From: Massilia sp. BJB1822
GTDB lineage: Bacteria; Pseudomonadota; Gammaproteobacteria; Burkholderiales; Burkholderiaceae_D
Assembly: GCF_013369485.1 (NCBI RefSeq)
Contig: NZ_JABWEB010000002.1
Span: 310,001 to 374,000 of the forward strand
DNA: 64,000 bases
Reading direction: 5' to 3'
In this document: positions 48,742 through 58,437 of the stretch, in pieces
Layout of the letters: every line of letters begins with the position of its first letter
Numbering within the stretch: the stretch's first letter is position 1
The notes under the pieces: generated by a model
Told to the model about the DNA's origin: nothing
Databases searched by the model: none
What the model saw: only the letters and a program-made list of their open reading frames with translations
Position numbers and translations under genes: made by a program

Positions 48742-50007
48742 ATGGCCACGCACCAGATCTTCCGTCCCGTTGCGCTCAACGCGCAGCAGACGCAATGGCT
48801 GGGCGAGGTGGTGCTGGTGCGGCCGCTCTCGTTTACGGTTCTCAGCGCTGCCGCTGCCCTGTGCGCGGCTGCGGCGCTGCTTCTTTTGGCCTTCGGCAGC
48901 TACACGCGCTCGGTGGCCGTGCTGGGCCAGCTGGTACCGGACAGCGGCCTGCTCAAGCTGCAAGTGCCGCAGGCGGGCGTGGTGACGGAAAAGCGCGTGC
49001 GCGAAGGCCAGCATGTGCGCGCCGGCGAGGTGCTGTATGTGCTGTCGGGCGAGCGCCAGAGCAGCACCCAGGGATTGACCCACGCCGCCATCAGCGGCCA
49101 GGTGGGCGCGCGCCTCGATTCCCTGCACGGCGAGCTGGAGAAGACCCGGCTGGTGCAGCAGGACGAGCGCGTGGCCCTGGTCAAGCGCATCGCCGCGCGC
49201 CAGTCGGAGATGCAAAAGCTCGACAGCCAGATCGACAGCCAGCGCGCGCGCGTCCGGCTCAGTGAGGAGGCGGTGGCGCGCTATGAAGGTTTGCTCGCGC
49301 AAAAATACATTGCGCGCGAAACCCTGCAGCTGAAGCAGGCCGATTTCCTCGACCAGAAGCTGCGCCTGCAGGAGCTGGAGCGCGAGCGCATCAACACCGG
49401 CCGCGAGCTGGCGGCGGCCGAGGCGGAACTGGGCAGCGTGCCGCTGCGCCAGCAAAACCAGCTGGCCCAGATCGAGCGCAATATCGCCGCGGCCGGTGTG
49501 GAGCTGGCGGAGAACGAGGCGCGCCGCCGCCTCGTGATCACCGCGCCGCAGAGCGGCATTGCCACCGCCGTGGTGGCCGCGCCGGGGCAGACGGTGGAGC
49601 CAGGCAAGCCTTTGCTCAGCATCGTGCCCGATGGCGCCAAGCTGCAAGCCCACCTGTATGCGCCGAGCCGTGCCATCGGCTTCGTCAAGCCGGGCGACGT
49701 GGTGCTGCTGCGCTATCAGGCTTTCCCTTATCAGAAATTCGGCCATGCCCAGGGTGTGGTGGCCTCGGTCACGCGCACTGCGCTGCCGCCGTCCGAGATC
49801 GCCGAGGCCGCCGCCGTCATGGCCGGGCAGAGCGGCGAGGCGCAGTACCGCATCACGGTCGAACTCGCCTCGCAAGCTTTCCAGGCTTATGGCGCGCAGC
49901 AAGCCTTGCAAGCCGGCATGCTGGTCGATGCCGACGTGCTGCAGGAAAGCCGCCGCCTGTATGAATGGGCGCTGGAACCCTTATATAGCCTGAGCGGCCG
50001 ATTCTGA
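48742..50007 (+). CDS. HlyD-family adaptor of the peptide exporter
   Basis: The 421-residue product has one N-terminal transmembrane helix (about 28-52, LSFTVLSAAAALCAAAALLLLAF). A lipoyl-like half (VPQAGVVTEKRVREGQHV), a long coiled-coil hairpin (about 120-260) and a second lipoyl half (ITAPQSGIATAVVAAPGQTV) follow, then a beta-barrel region. This is the membrane-fusion (adaptor) protein linking the ABC exporter to an outer-membrane channel of the TolC type; no dedicated TolC is encoded next to it. The start ATG is 6 bp after the ligase stop. It belongs to the same operon. Confidence 0.93.
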   Translation: MATHQIFRPVALNAQQTQWLGEVVLVRPLSFTVLSAAAALCAAAALLLLAFGSYTRSVAVLGQLVPDSGLLKLQVPQAGVVTEKRVREGQHVRAGEVLYVLSGERQSSTQGLTHAAISGQVGARLDSLHGELEKTRLVQQDERVALVKRIAARQSEMQKLDSQIDSQRARVRLSEEAVARYEGLLAQKYIARETLQLKQADFLDQKLRLQELERERINTGRELAAAEAELGSVPLRQQNQLAQIERNIAAAGVELAENEARRRLVITAPQSGIATAVVAAPGQTVEPGKPLLSIVPDGAKLQAHLYAPSRAIGFVKPGDVVLLRYQAFPYQKFGHAQGVVASVTRTALPPSEIAEAAAVMAGQSGEAQYRITVELASQAFQAYGAQQALQAGMLVDADVLQESRRLYEWALEPLYSLSGRF

Positions 50008-50017
50008 AAGGATGTCC

Positions 50018-52165
50018 ATGTCATTTTCCGACAAGCTGGCTTTTGGCTTTGGCGCGCGCCTACCCCTGATGCTGCAAACCGAAGCCACCGAATGCGGCCT
50101 GGCCTGCCTGGCCATGGTGGCCAACTACCATGGCCACCATTGCGACCTGGCCGGGCTGCGGCGGCGCTTTCCGATTTCGCTGAAAGGCGTCAATCTCTCG
50201 CATCTGATGCAGGTCGCCCAGCAGCTGGAATTGGCGGCGCGGCCCTTGAAGCTGGACCTGGATGGCTTGCCGCAGCTGCGCTTGCCCTGCATCCTGCACT
50301 GGAATTTCAACCATTTCGTGGTCTTGAAGGAGGTCGGCAAGAACAGCCTGACCATCCACGACCCCGCCTGCGGCATCCGCGTGGTGGCTATGGACGAGGT
50401 GTCGCGCTGCTTTACCGGCGTGGCGCTGGAACTGTGGCCCGGCAGCGCCTTCCAGCCGCAGCAAGCCGCGCCGCGCGTCAAGCTGCGCAGTCTGGTGGGG
50501 CGGGTGACGGGGCTGGCGCGCTCGGCGGTCCAGATCCTGCTGCTGGCGCTGGCGCTGGAAGTGTTCGCCATCGTCGGACCGTTCTATTTGCAATGGGTGG
50601 TCGACAATGTGCTGGTCACGGCCAACCGCGACCTGCTGAGCACGCTGGCCCTGGGCTTTGGTCTGCTGGTGCTGATGCAGCATGCGATTGGCGGTGTGCG
50701 TTCCTGGGTCATCCTGTATCTTGGTACCACGCTCAGCATCCAGTGGCGGGCGAATGTGTTTTCGCACCTGCTGCGCTTGCCGGTCCAGTATTTCGAAAAG
50801 CGCCATCTGGGCGATGTGGTGTCGCGCTTCAGCGCCATCGACCAGATCCAGAAAAGCCTGACCAACTCCTTCCTGGAAGCCGTGCTCGACGGGCTGATGA
50901 CCAGCATCATCCTGCTCATGATGTTCATCTACAGCGTGCAGCTGGGCCTGGTGGCCGTGGGAACCATGCTGCTGTATGCCTTGGGACGCTGGATCTGGTA
51001 TCGGCCGCTGCGCAATGCGACCGAGGAGGAAATCATCCACGCCGCGCGGCAGCAGACGCATTTCCTGGAAACCGTGCGCGGCGTGAAGGCGATCAAGCTG
51101 TTCCAGCGCCAGGACGAGCGGCGCGCCACCTGGCTGGCCTTGCTGGTCAACCAGATCAATGCCGACCTGCGCACGCAAAAGCTGCAGCTGTTTTACAAGA
51201 CCTTGAACGGCCTGCTGTTCGGCCTGGAAAACACCCTGATCATCTGGCTCGGCGCGCGCCTGGTGCTGAACGGCGATTTCAGCGTTGGCGCGCTGATGGC
51301 TTTTTCCGCCTACCGCAGCCAGTTCGACAGCCGCGTCGCCTCGCTGATCGACAAGCTGTATGAGCTGAAAATGCTGCAATTACAGGGCGAACGCCTGGCC
51401 GACATCGTCCACGCCGAGCCGGAATCGCTGGCCAGCGGCCTGGCGCCCGAGCAGAGCGAGAGCGTGCCGGCCAGCATCGAGTTGCGCGGCCTGCATTACC
51501 GCTACGCACCGCATGAACCCTATGTCCTGTCCGGTGTTTCACTGAAAATAGAGGAGGGTGAATCGGTCGCCATTGCCGGCCCCTCGGGCTGCGGCAAATC
51601 GACCTTGCTCAACGTGCTGCTGGGCGTGCTGCCGCCGGGCGAGGGCGAAATCCTGCTGGGCGGCCAGAACCTGCGCCAGGTCGGTCTGGGTCCGCTGCGC
51701 GCCATGGTCGGCACGGTGTTGCAGGACGACGTGCTGTTTGCCGGCTCGATTGCCGACAATATCAGCTTCTTCGACCCGCAGGCCGATATGGCCTGGATCC
51801 GCGAATGCGCCGAAATGGCGGCCATCGCCACCGAAATCGCCGCCATGCCCATGAACTACAACACCCTGGTGGGCGATATGGGCACGGTGCTGTCCGGCGG
51901 CCAGAAGCAACGCGTGCTGCTGGCGCGCGCGCTGTACAAGCGGCCGCGCATCCTGATCCTGGACGAAGCCACCAGCCACCTCGATATCGCGCGCGAACAC
52001 CAGGTCAATACGGCCGTCAAAGCCCTGCGCATGACGCGCATCATTGTTGCCCACCGGCCGGAAACCATCGCCAGCGCCGACCGCGTCATCACCCTGATTG
52101 CGGGAAAAGTTGCCCAAGATCAGGCGTCAACGATGTCAAACCGGCCACTTTGCGTTGCTATTTGA
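50018..52165 (+). CDS. Peptidase-containing ABC exporter (C39 peptidase-TMD-NBD)
   Basis: The 715-residue product has an N-terminal C39 peptidase: oxyanion Gln20 and nucleophile Cys26 in QTEATECGLACL, His99 in HWNFNHFVVL, Asp115 in IHDPA. Six transmembrane helices lie at about 160-440. The ATPase has Walker A in AGPSGCGKSTLL, signature LSGGQKQRVLLARAL, and Walker B ILILDEATSHLD. The peptidase should remove the leader after the double glycine, and the transporter export the core. ATG 50018 is preferred because AAAGGATGTCC is well placed; 50012 is too close to it. It is the last gene of the cassette. Confidence 0.95.
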   Translation: MSFSDKLAFGFGARLPLMLQTEATECGLACLAMVANYHGHHCDLAGLRRRFPISLKGVNLSHLMQVAQQLELAARPLKLDLDGLPQLRLPCILHWNFNHFVVLKEVGKNSLTIHDPACGIRVVAMDEVSRCFTGVALELWPGSAFQPQQAAPRVKLRSLVGRVTGLARSAVQILLLALALEVFAIVGPFYLQWVVDNVLVTANRDLLSTLALGFGLLVLMQHAIGGVRSWVILYLGTTLSIQWRANVFSHLLRLPVQYFEKRHLGDVVSRFSAIDQIQKSLTNSFLEAVLDGLMTSIILLMMFIYSVQLGLVAVGTMLLYALGRWIWYRPLRNATEEEIIHAARQQTHFLETVRGVKAIKLFQRQDERRATWLALLVNQINADLRTQKLQLFYKTLNGLLFGLENTLIIWLGARLVLNGDFSVGALMAFSAYRSQFDSRVASLIDKLYELKMLQLQGERLADIVHAEPESLASGLAPEQSESVPASIELRGLHYRYAPHEPYVLSGVSLKIEEGESVAIAGPSGCGKSTLLNVLLGVLPPGEGEILLGGQNLRQVGLGPLRAMVGTVLQDDVLFAGSIADNISFFDPQADMAWIRECAEMAAIATEIAAMPMNYNTLVGDMGTVLSGGQKQRVLLARALYKRPRILILDEATSHLDIAREHQVNTAVKALRMTRIIVAHRPETIASADRVITLIAGKVAQDQASTMSNRPLCVAI

Positions 52166-52269
52166 CCGGGAGAACGCATGCGCTTAATTCACTCTTAAGT
52201 CATCAGGCTCACTCTGGCGTTTCATACTGTAGAATTAGTTTGAGTTTATTTACGTACCGGAGTTAGCCG

Positions 52270-54513
52270 ATGAAGAAGCAAATGCTGTTGGCCACCATGG
52301 CACTGGCAGTCCTGTCCGCCCACGCGGGCGCCGCGCAAACCGACAAGACCCCGGACGCCGTGCTCAAGCCGGCGTCGCAACAGCCGCAAGCGGCGCTGTG
52401 GGCCTCGCGCGTGCTGTCACGCATCCACTACAAGGCCACTCCGCTGGACGACGCGATGTCGGAGAAGATCTTCGACCGCTATTTCAAATCGCTGGACGGC
52501 GAAAAGCTGTTCTTCTCCCAAGCCGACATCGACCAGTTCGCCAACGCCAAGAGCCGCCTGGACGACGCCATCATCAGCGAAAACCTGACGGTGCCGTTCG
52601 CCATCTACAACCTCTACCAGCAGCGCTTTAGCGAGCGCATGGGTTATGCCCGTGAACTGCTGAAGGGCAAGTTCGACTTCACCAGCGAAGAAAGCTACCA
52701 GTACGACCGCGAAAAGGCCGACTGGGTGCGCACCGAAGCCGAAATGAAGGATCTGTGGCGCAAGCGCGTGAAGAACGACTGGCTGCGCCTGAAGCTGGCC
52801 GGCAAGGATGAGAAAGCCATCCGCGAAACCCTGGACAAGCGCTATGAGGGCTATCTGAGCCGCTCGCGCAAGCTCAACAATGAAGACGTGTTCCAGATCT
52901 TCATGAACGCTTACGCCATGTCGATCGAGCCGCATACCAACTACCTGGGTCCGCGCGCTTCGGAAAACTTCGACATCCAGATGCGCCTGTCGCTGGAAGG
53001 CATCGGCGCCGTGCTGCAGACCCGCGACGAATACACCGTGATCCGCGAAATCGTGGTGGGCAGCCCGGCCGGCCTGTCCGGCAAGCTTAAAGTCGGCGAC
53101 CGTATCGTCGCCGTGGGCCAGGGCGAATCCGGTCCCGTGACCGATATCCTCGGCTGGCGCATCGACGATGTGGTGGCGCAGATTCGCGGCACCAAGGATT
53201 CCACCGTGCGCCTGCAAGTGCTGCCGGCCGACGCCGGCACCGATCCCAAGCCCGTGACCGTGGCCCTGGTGCGCAAGAAAATCAGCATGGAAGAGCAGTC
53301 GGCCAAGAAAACCATCATGGAAGTGCGCGACGGCACGGCCAAGCGCCGCATCGGCGTGATCTCGCTGCCGACCTTCTACCAGGACTATGAAGCGCGTAGC
53401 AAAGGCGACCGCGACTTCAAGAGCGCCACGCGCGACGTGGCCCGCCTGCTGGCCGAACTGAAGAAGGACAAGGTCGAAAACGTGCTGATCGACCTGCGCA
53501 ATAATGGCGGCGGCTCGCTCAATGAGGCGGTCGAACTGACCGGCCTGTTCATCGACAAAGGCCCGGTGGTGCAGCAGCGCAATGCCGAGGGCCGCGTCGA
53601 AGTCGAAAGCGACACCAACCCCGGCCTGGCCTGGGATGGCCCGGTGGGCGTGCTGATCAACCGCGGCTCGGCCTCCGCTTCCGAAATCTTTGCCGCCGCG
53701 CTGCAGGACTATGGCCGCGGCCTGGTGATCGGCGAACCGAGCTTCGGTAAGGGCACGGTGCAATCGCTGTACAAGCTGGACCGCTTCGGCCAGGGTGAAA
53801 AGCCGCGCTATGGCGAGCTGAAGATTACCGTCGCCCAGTTCTTCCGCATCAATGGCGGCACCACCCAGCTGCGCGGCGTGACGCCGGACATCAAGCTGCC
53901 GAGCATGGCCGATGCCGAAAACTTCGGCGAATCCAGCTATGACAACGCGCTGCCCTATACCGTCATCAAGCCGGCGGTCTACATCCCGGCAGGCGAACTC
54001 AAGGAAATCGTGCCGATGCTGGACAAAAAGCACGAAGCCCGCGTGGCCAAGGACAAGGACTTCCAGTACCTGCAGGAAGAAATCGCGCTGGTGAAGAAAC
54101 AGCGCAAGGAAAACCTGATTTCCCTGAACGAAGCGGCGCGCCGCAAGGAGCGCGACCAGCAGGAAGCCCGCGCCAAGCTGCGCGAAGCGCGCCTGACGGC
54201 CGCCCCGTCGCCGGACGATCCGATCCTGGTTCCTGATCCGAAAGACGCGCTGAACAAGGCCATCGCGGCCAAACCGGCCGGCGCCAAAGCCGCGCGCCAA
54301 GCCGCCGCGATGAAGGGCGCCATCCGCACCGACGACGGCCTGCAGGCCGACGAGCGCAGCCTGGCGGCCGAGCTGGACGCCGAAAAGGCTGCGAAAGCGG
54401 CCAAGGATGTGCTGCTGAACGAAGCCGTCCACATCCTGGCCGACGAGGTAGGCTTGTTGAAGACCGACACGCGGCTGGCCTCGCGCGTGTTGCCATATGT
54501 GAATGACAAATAA
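52270..54513 (+). CDS. prc: Tail-specific protease Prc (S41 peptidase)
   Basis: The 747-residue product has a Sec signal peptide (first 21 residues, ending AGA-AQ). Long helical N-terminal parts follow, then a PDZ domain (about 255-340, VGDRIVAVGQGES, then WRIDDVVAQIRG). The S41 catalytic core has LIDLRNNGGGSLNEA, catalytic Ser in INRGSASASEIFAAAL (about 475) and Lys in GEPSFGKGTVQS (about 500). A lysine/glutamate-rich C-terminal helix region comes last. Prc is periplasmic and cleaves proteins at hydrophobic C-terminal tails, including penicillin-binding protein precursors and endopeptidase regulators. It has its own promoter region after the exporter (104 bp) and a strong terminator at 54636-54663. 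The role with the RiPP is not implied; it is probably a housekeeping gene. Confidence 0.94.
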   Translation: MKKQMLLATMALAVLSAHAGAAQTDKTPDAVLKPASQQPQAALWASRVLSRIHYKATPLDDAMSEKIFDRYFKSLDGEKLFFSQADIDQFANAKSRLDDAIISENLTVPFAIYNLYQQRFSERMGYARELLKGKFDFTSEESYQYDREKADWVRTEAEMKDLWRKRVKNDWLRLKLAGKDEKAIRETLDKRYEGYLSRSRKLNNEDVFQIFMNAYAMSIEPHTNYLGPRASENFDIQMRLSLEGIGAVLQTRDEYTVIREIVVGSPAGLSGKLKVGDRIVAVGQGESGPVTDILGWRIDDVVAQIRGTKDSTVRLQVLPADAGTDPKPVTVALVRKKISMEEQSAKKTIMEVRDGTAKRRIGVISLPTFYQDYEARSKGDRDFKSATRDVARLLAELKKDKVENVLIDLRNNGGGSLNEAVELTGLFIDKGPVVQQRNAEGRVEVESDTNPGLAWDGPVGVLINRGSASASEIFAAALQDYGRGLVIGEPSFGKGTVQSLYKLDRFGQGEKPRYGELKITVAQFFRINGGTTQLRGVTPDIKLPSMADAENFGESSYDNALPYTVIKPAVYIPAGELKEIVPMLDKKHEARVAKDKDFQYLQEEIALVKKQRKENLISLNEAARRKERDQQEARAKLREARLTAAPSPDDPILVPDPKDALNKAIAAKPAGAKAARQAAAMKGAIRTDDGLQADERSLAAELDAEKAAKAAKDVLLNEAVHILADEVGLLKTDTRLASRVLPYVNDK

Positions 54514-54635
54514 TTATCATTCCGCATGTTATGCGCTGCGGCAATATCTCGTATCACTATAATAAAGTGGACGAGTTTTGCGCAGCGCAGCATACTTCAC
54601 CTGTCTCCTCTATTCTCCTCCAAGGAAATAGACTT

Positions 54636-54663
54636 AGCCCGCTCCCGTAGCGGGCTTTTTTTT
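54636..54663 (+). terminator. Rho-independent terminator of prc (and possible sRNA)
   Basis: AGCCCGCT (54636-54643) pairs perfectly with AGCGGGCT (54649-54656) around CCCGT, followed by eight T. It lies 123 bp past the prc stop. A TATAAT at 54558-54563 could start a separate short transcript ending here. Confidence 0.9.
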
Positions 54664-54700
54664 GGTTCTTCACGGATTACCGGGGCCGGTGCCCAAAACA

Positions 54701-54743
54701 AACAGCCCCTGCAAAGTTGACGAGCAACTTTGCAGGGGCTGTT
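54701..54743 (-). terminator. Strong hairpin terminator for the 80-residue gene
   Basis: A perfect 19-bp inverted repeat (54701-54719 with 54725-54743, 5-nt loop) lies 14 bp after the stop of the reverse gene at 54758. On that strand it is followed by TGTTTTGGG, with a short T-run. It may also work from the other side. Confidence 0.75.
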
Positions 54744-54757
54744 GATCAAAATGGTGG

Positions 54758-55000
54758 TCAGATAGGCTTGCTGCCGAGGGGAGCTGCCTGGATGGCAGGT
54801 GAGGCCGTGGCGGCAACGCCATTTACTGCACCGTTTGCCGGAGCATCGGACTGTGACTGGAACAGGGCCGAAGCCTCAATCTTGCTGCCATGCCTGACGG
54901 CGCTGGCCATCAACTTCAATTTTGCAATTCTTACGGCATTATGTTCCGAAGGAAACAAACCCCGGTTGCCAAGTTCAAAGTTAAAAGTTTTCTTCACCAT
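54758..55000 (-). CDS. Small uncharacterised protein (80 aa)
   Basis: The product has a cationic N-terminal helix (KKTFNFELGNRGLFPSEHNA, then RIAKLKLMASAVRHG) and an Ala/Ser/Pro-rich tail. I recognise no family. The strong terminator just past its stop supports it as a real transcription unit. The ATG lacks a clear Shine-Dalgarno. It sits between prc and the broken nitrilase gene. Confidence 0.5.
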   Translation of the reverse strand: MVKKTFNFELGNRGLFPSEHNAVRIAKLKLMASAVRHGSKIEASALFQSQSDAPANGAVNGVAATASPAIQAAPLGSKPI

Positions 55001-55012
55001 GATGAAGCCAGT

Positions 55013-56793
55013 CTATAGCCATTGAGGGGGCTGCGCAAGGAACAAGGGAACGATGTTTCTCAGCGATAGTTGCCGGGAAAGTGCGCCGTCCGAACGGCTA
55101 TCCAAGGTTGTTTGAGATTTTTGACTCGAGATTAATGTCAAAACAACACCAAGGCTTCCTTCCGGCAGACGTACTTCCTGCGAGCGGCCGCCGGCATCCC
55201 GCCAAAGTCCAATAGAGCGGGCGGGCTTGGTTTCCTGCCAGTTTGAGCGGTCGACCATTGCCACGCTGGTAAAACTCAGGACTGCGCTGCCAGATCTTCC
55301 GCCAGCACAGTCGCATAGCGTCCCGGCCAGCGCGCGGCCAGTTGTGGACCATCCATCAGCAAAGCAATCACCAGGTTCGGGCCGACAGCCCGTATCACGT
55401 TCATTGCCGGGTCGGCACGCGCCAGATCCTCGCAGATGAGCGTCGTGATCGACATGTCCTGGCGCAAGCCGACAAAAGGTAGTTGACGGTTGCTGACGTC
55501 GATGTCTTCCCACCATTGGGTATTGGCGCTGTAATCAAAGTTGAGCGCATATCGGTCTACCTGGCCTTGGTCCAGCCGCCAGCGGTGATGCTTATTCTGC
55601 TGCCGCACCACGGCCCCAGCTTCGCCGGCCCGAATGACGAATGTTTGTGCACGGTTATAGGTCTTGCCGGTATCGGGGTCAATGTCCAGCACGCCCGTGA
55701 TGAGGAACTCGATGCCCGAATCCGCCAGTGATTCAACCAGTTCTTTTGCTATCTGGGTAGACAAGGCGCACTCCGGCAGCACAATGCCGTTTGGTGTTTT
55801 CCCCGACTGTGCCTGCGCTTCCCGGATCAGGGGCAAGAACAATTCCTTGGCCATGCGGTCACCAGTGATCGGCCCCTCTGTCCCCTGCAGCCAATGCTGG
55901 ACCAGCTTGAAGTACGCTGGAATATTGTACGCATTGCCGAACGTATCCCGTGCCGAACTCAGTTCGAAGCTTTTTGCATGAAGCTTATATGGAAATGGCA
56001 CCAGCAGCAGGCTCATATCATAAGATGCCGCCCCCACTAGGCCTGAAGTGTCGATGCCGGACGATGTCCATGAGGGATCGATAATGCTCCTGGGCGGAAG
56101 CAGCGCCAAATGGTGGCTAAGCGAACGGATGGTGCAGCCTACCGAGGCCGTGATCGATTTGGGTAGCACAATCGCCAGATCGGGCGGCACAACGCAGCAA
56201 AGCGAGGTGGGCAGATAGCGCATAAAGGTAGCCGCCTCGCTTTTTTCCGCTATGCAGGACATTGCTAATGCAGCGAAGGTGTGGTCGTTGGCATTCATTT
56301 CCGTGACATCCCAACCCATGCCAATACTGGCCTCGTCCGCGATGGCGAACAAGGCCAACAGCTGTTTCGCCGCCTCTGGATGCGCACAGATCGATGAGAG
56401 CGGAAGATCGCCATAATGGGTAAGCAAAGCCTCCCAGTGGACTTTGACTGCTGTGGGCGGCCGGAAAGGGTCCGCATTCCAGGCTCTGGCGGCGGCAAAC
56501 ACACTATCGAGATAGTTGCTATGGCTGGCCAGATCGTGACGGTCGGGACTCGCAAGGGTGTAGCAGGCCGAGACTTCGATCAATGAACCTACAATCGCGA
56601 AGAGATCAGGCGGCCAATTCGGGCAGGACGGCTGCTGCATGCCGGGATCATGGCCCGCGCCCTCTGTACCGGAAACCAGCCCGGCATAGGAATCCATGCC
56701 GTTTGGTGTGAGGTGGCGTATGTGGTCGAGAATGTTCAACGCTGGTCTACGCTTGCAGCAAGACTTAGATAGATGATTGTATGGCGAATTCAA
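55013..56793 (-). pseudogene. Nitrilase-superfamily amidohydrolase broken by a one-base deletion
   Basis: The N-terminal 280 residues are unrecognised. The C-terminal part has the nitrilase triad: Glu in GIVLPECALS, Lys in QNKHHRWRLD and Cys in TTLICEDLARAD. The frame stops at 55276 after VLAEDLAAQS, but from about 55294 the next frame continues in step with GSAVLSFTSVAMVDRSN and runs to 55013. One missing base in GATCTGGC would join them. The apparent start is a TTG at 56793; an in-frame TTG before NILDHIRHLTPNG (about 56738) is as likely. A sequencing error cannot be ruled out. The function of the intact enzyme would be amide or nitrile hydrolysis. Confidence 0.7.
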
Positions 56794-57141
56794 CGTACTG
56801 AATAGCTGTCGTCAGAGGCGTTGGGCACGCCACTCTGGCTTGACAACAGCGGCCTTCCACGCCAGACTGCGAGCCACAGTTGTTTTGCGCAGACTGTCGT
56901 AGGCGTTACCGTCATCCAACGCGCCCTTTATCGAGTAGGTCCCAGCGGGGAGTTCTCGATACTGAGGCCATTGCTACTCTGCTGTTCTTCCCATTCCCAT
57001 CCGCTGCTTGATGGCCTCAACTATTCCTGGCAATGGCTGCGCCAGGAATCTGAGCTTGCGAGCAGGTCCGCTTTCTTCGCCGATTCGGCGCGCTCGCCCC
57101 CTCAGCTTACGGCCTCAACCGAACTATGGAGCGACAACATC
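56794..57141. other. 348-bp intergenic region between nitrilase pseudogene and SDR
   Basis: No protein or RNA gene is supported. The SDR frame stays open through it, but the encoded residues resemble no known domain and the SDR fold begins at 57142. The promoters of both divergent genes should lie here; I cannot place them with confidence. Confidence 0.5.
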
Positions 57142-57897
57142 ATGCAAACGACTGGCAACACCATCCTCATCACCGGCGGCAGCAGCGGCATCGGCCGCGC
57201 CCTCGCGGAAGCCTTCCACGACCGCGGCAACCGCGTCATCGTCACGGGGCGGCGCCTCTCCCTGCTGGAGGAAATCAGCGCGCAGCGGCCCGGCATCGTG
57301 GCGATGCCGCTGGACCTGGATGCGCCGGCCTCCCTGGCGCATCTGCTGGAAGAAGTGCGCGCGCGCTTTCCCGACTTGAATGTGCTGGTGGCCAATGCCG
57401 GCATCTCGCGCGCGGAAGATATGCGGGCCGATAACTGGGATGCGGCCATCGCCGAGGCGATCATCGAAACCAATATCATGGGTGTTCTGCGCGTCACGGC
57501 AGCCTTCTTACCGCAGCTGAAGCGGCAGCCCAATGCCGCGATCATGGCGACCAGTTCCAATCTCGCCTTCATTCCGCGCGCCGACTTCCCGGCGTATTGC
57601 GCCAGCAAGGCTTTCCTGCACTCCTGGCTGCAATCGCTGCGCCATCAGCTGCGCGCTATTCCGGTCGAAGTGCTGGAACTGGCGCCGCCCTATGTCCAGA
57701 CCGGGCTGACGGGCAGCCAGCAGGCCGCCGACCCGCGCGCCATGCCGCTTGCGGCCTATGTGGCGGAGGTCATGCAATTGCTGCAGACTGGCGACCATCC
57801 GCGCGGCGAAGTACTGGTCGAGCGCGACCGTGCCCGCCGCTGGGCCGAACGGGATGGCCGGTATGATGAAACTTTCGCCGCGATGAATCCGCATTGA
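57142..57897 (+). CDS. SDR-family oxidoreductase (DltE-like)
   Basis: The 251-residue product has the Rossmann motif TGGSSGIGRALAEAF, the NAG motif in LVANAGIS, the catalytic Tyr-Lys in YCASKAF and a Ser two lines before. The family is the short-chain dehydrogenase group, often annotated DltE-like, using NAD(P)H on an unknown carbonyl or alcohol. ATG 57142 fits the family start. It stands alone, 129 bp upstream of the HEAT-like gene. Confidence 0.92.
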   Translation: MQTTGNTILITGGSSGIGRALAEAFHDRGNRVIVTGRRLSLLEEISAQRPGIVAMPLDLDAPASLAHLLEEVRARFPDLNVLVANAGISRAEDMRADNWDAAIAEAIIETNIMGVLRVTAAFLPQLKRQPNAAIMATSSNLAFIPRADFPAYCASKAFLHSWLQSLRHQLRAIPVEVLELAPPYVQTGLTGSQQAADPRAMPLAAYVAEVMQLLQTGDHPRGEVLVERDRARRWAERDGRYDETFAAMNPH

Positions 57898-58026
57898 ACT
57901 TCACTATTATTTGAGTGTATATTTCGTCCACTTGTGGGCGCCAAGTCTGGTCCCGGCTAAACAGTCAGACCGGACTTGCTTGGTGAGCCGGCCCAGGAGA
58001 CTGCCAACATTGGGATTGAACCTAAT

Positions 58027-58437
58027 ATGAGTATTTTGAGTATTTTGGCCGAAGTTGCGGCTAGCCGAGATGCTGACGAACTTAGCGAGACGGTCTGCGC
58101 GGTAAATCGTGATTTCTCTACGGCGCCCCTGCTGGCGCATATTCTTTTAGAGGATTGGCATCGCTCGCATGAAAACATCGTTTTTGAGCTGGGTTTGATA
58201 GGAAATCCAAGCGTTGTAGACGCCATCGCCAGCGCGGCGAGAACGAAATTCAAGTCCCTGGTCGAATGGGATCGTTGGTGCAGGTTCCAAAGGGAATGTG
58301 CTTTTGCATTGGCTCGTATTGGCACGAATGAATCTCGCGCGGCACTCGAAGAAATGGTTCGCAGTGAAGATGCCCATCTGCGGCAGGTGGGCGAAGAAGG
58401 GCTAAGTTACTGGCCCATGCCGTATGGGGTTTATTGA
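58027..58437 (+). CDS. HEAT-repeat-like small protein
   Basis: The 136-residue product is helical, with two HEAT-like pairs (ENIVFELGLIGNPSVVDAIASAA and AFALARIGTNESRAALEEMV). GC content and codon use are lower than in the neighbours. Such short helical-repeat proteins are common as immunity proteins near polymorphic toxins, but no toxin is seen here. ATG 58027 is chosen; the frame is open back to 57976. The function is unknown. Confidence 0.7.
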   Translation: MSILSILAEVAASRDADELSETVCAVNRDFSTAPLLAHILLEDWHRSHENIVFELGLIGNPSVVDAIASAARTKFKSLVEWDRWCRFQRECAFALARIGTNESRAALEEMVRSEDAHLRQVGEEGLSYWPMPYGVY

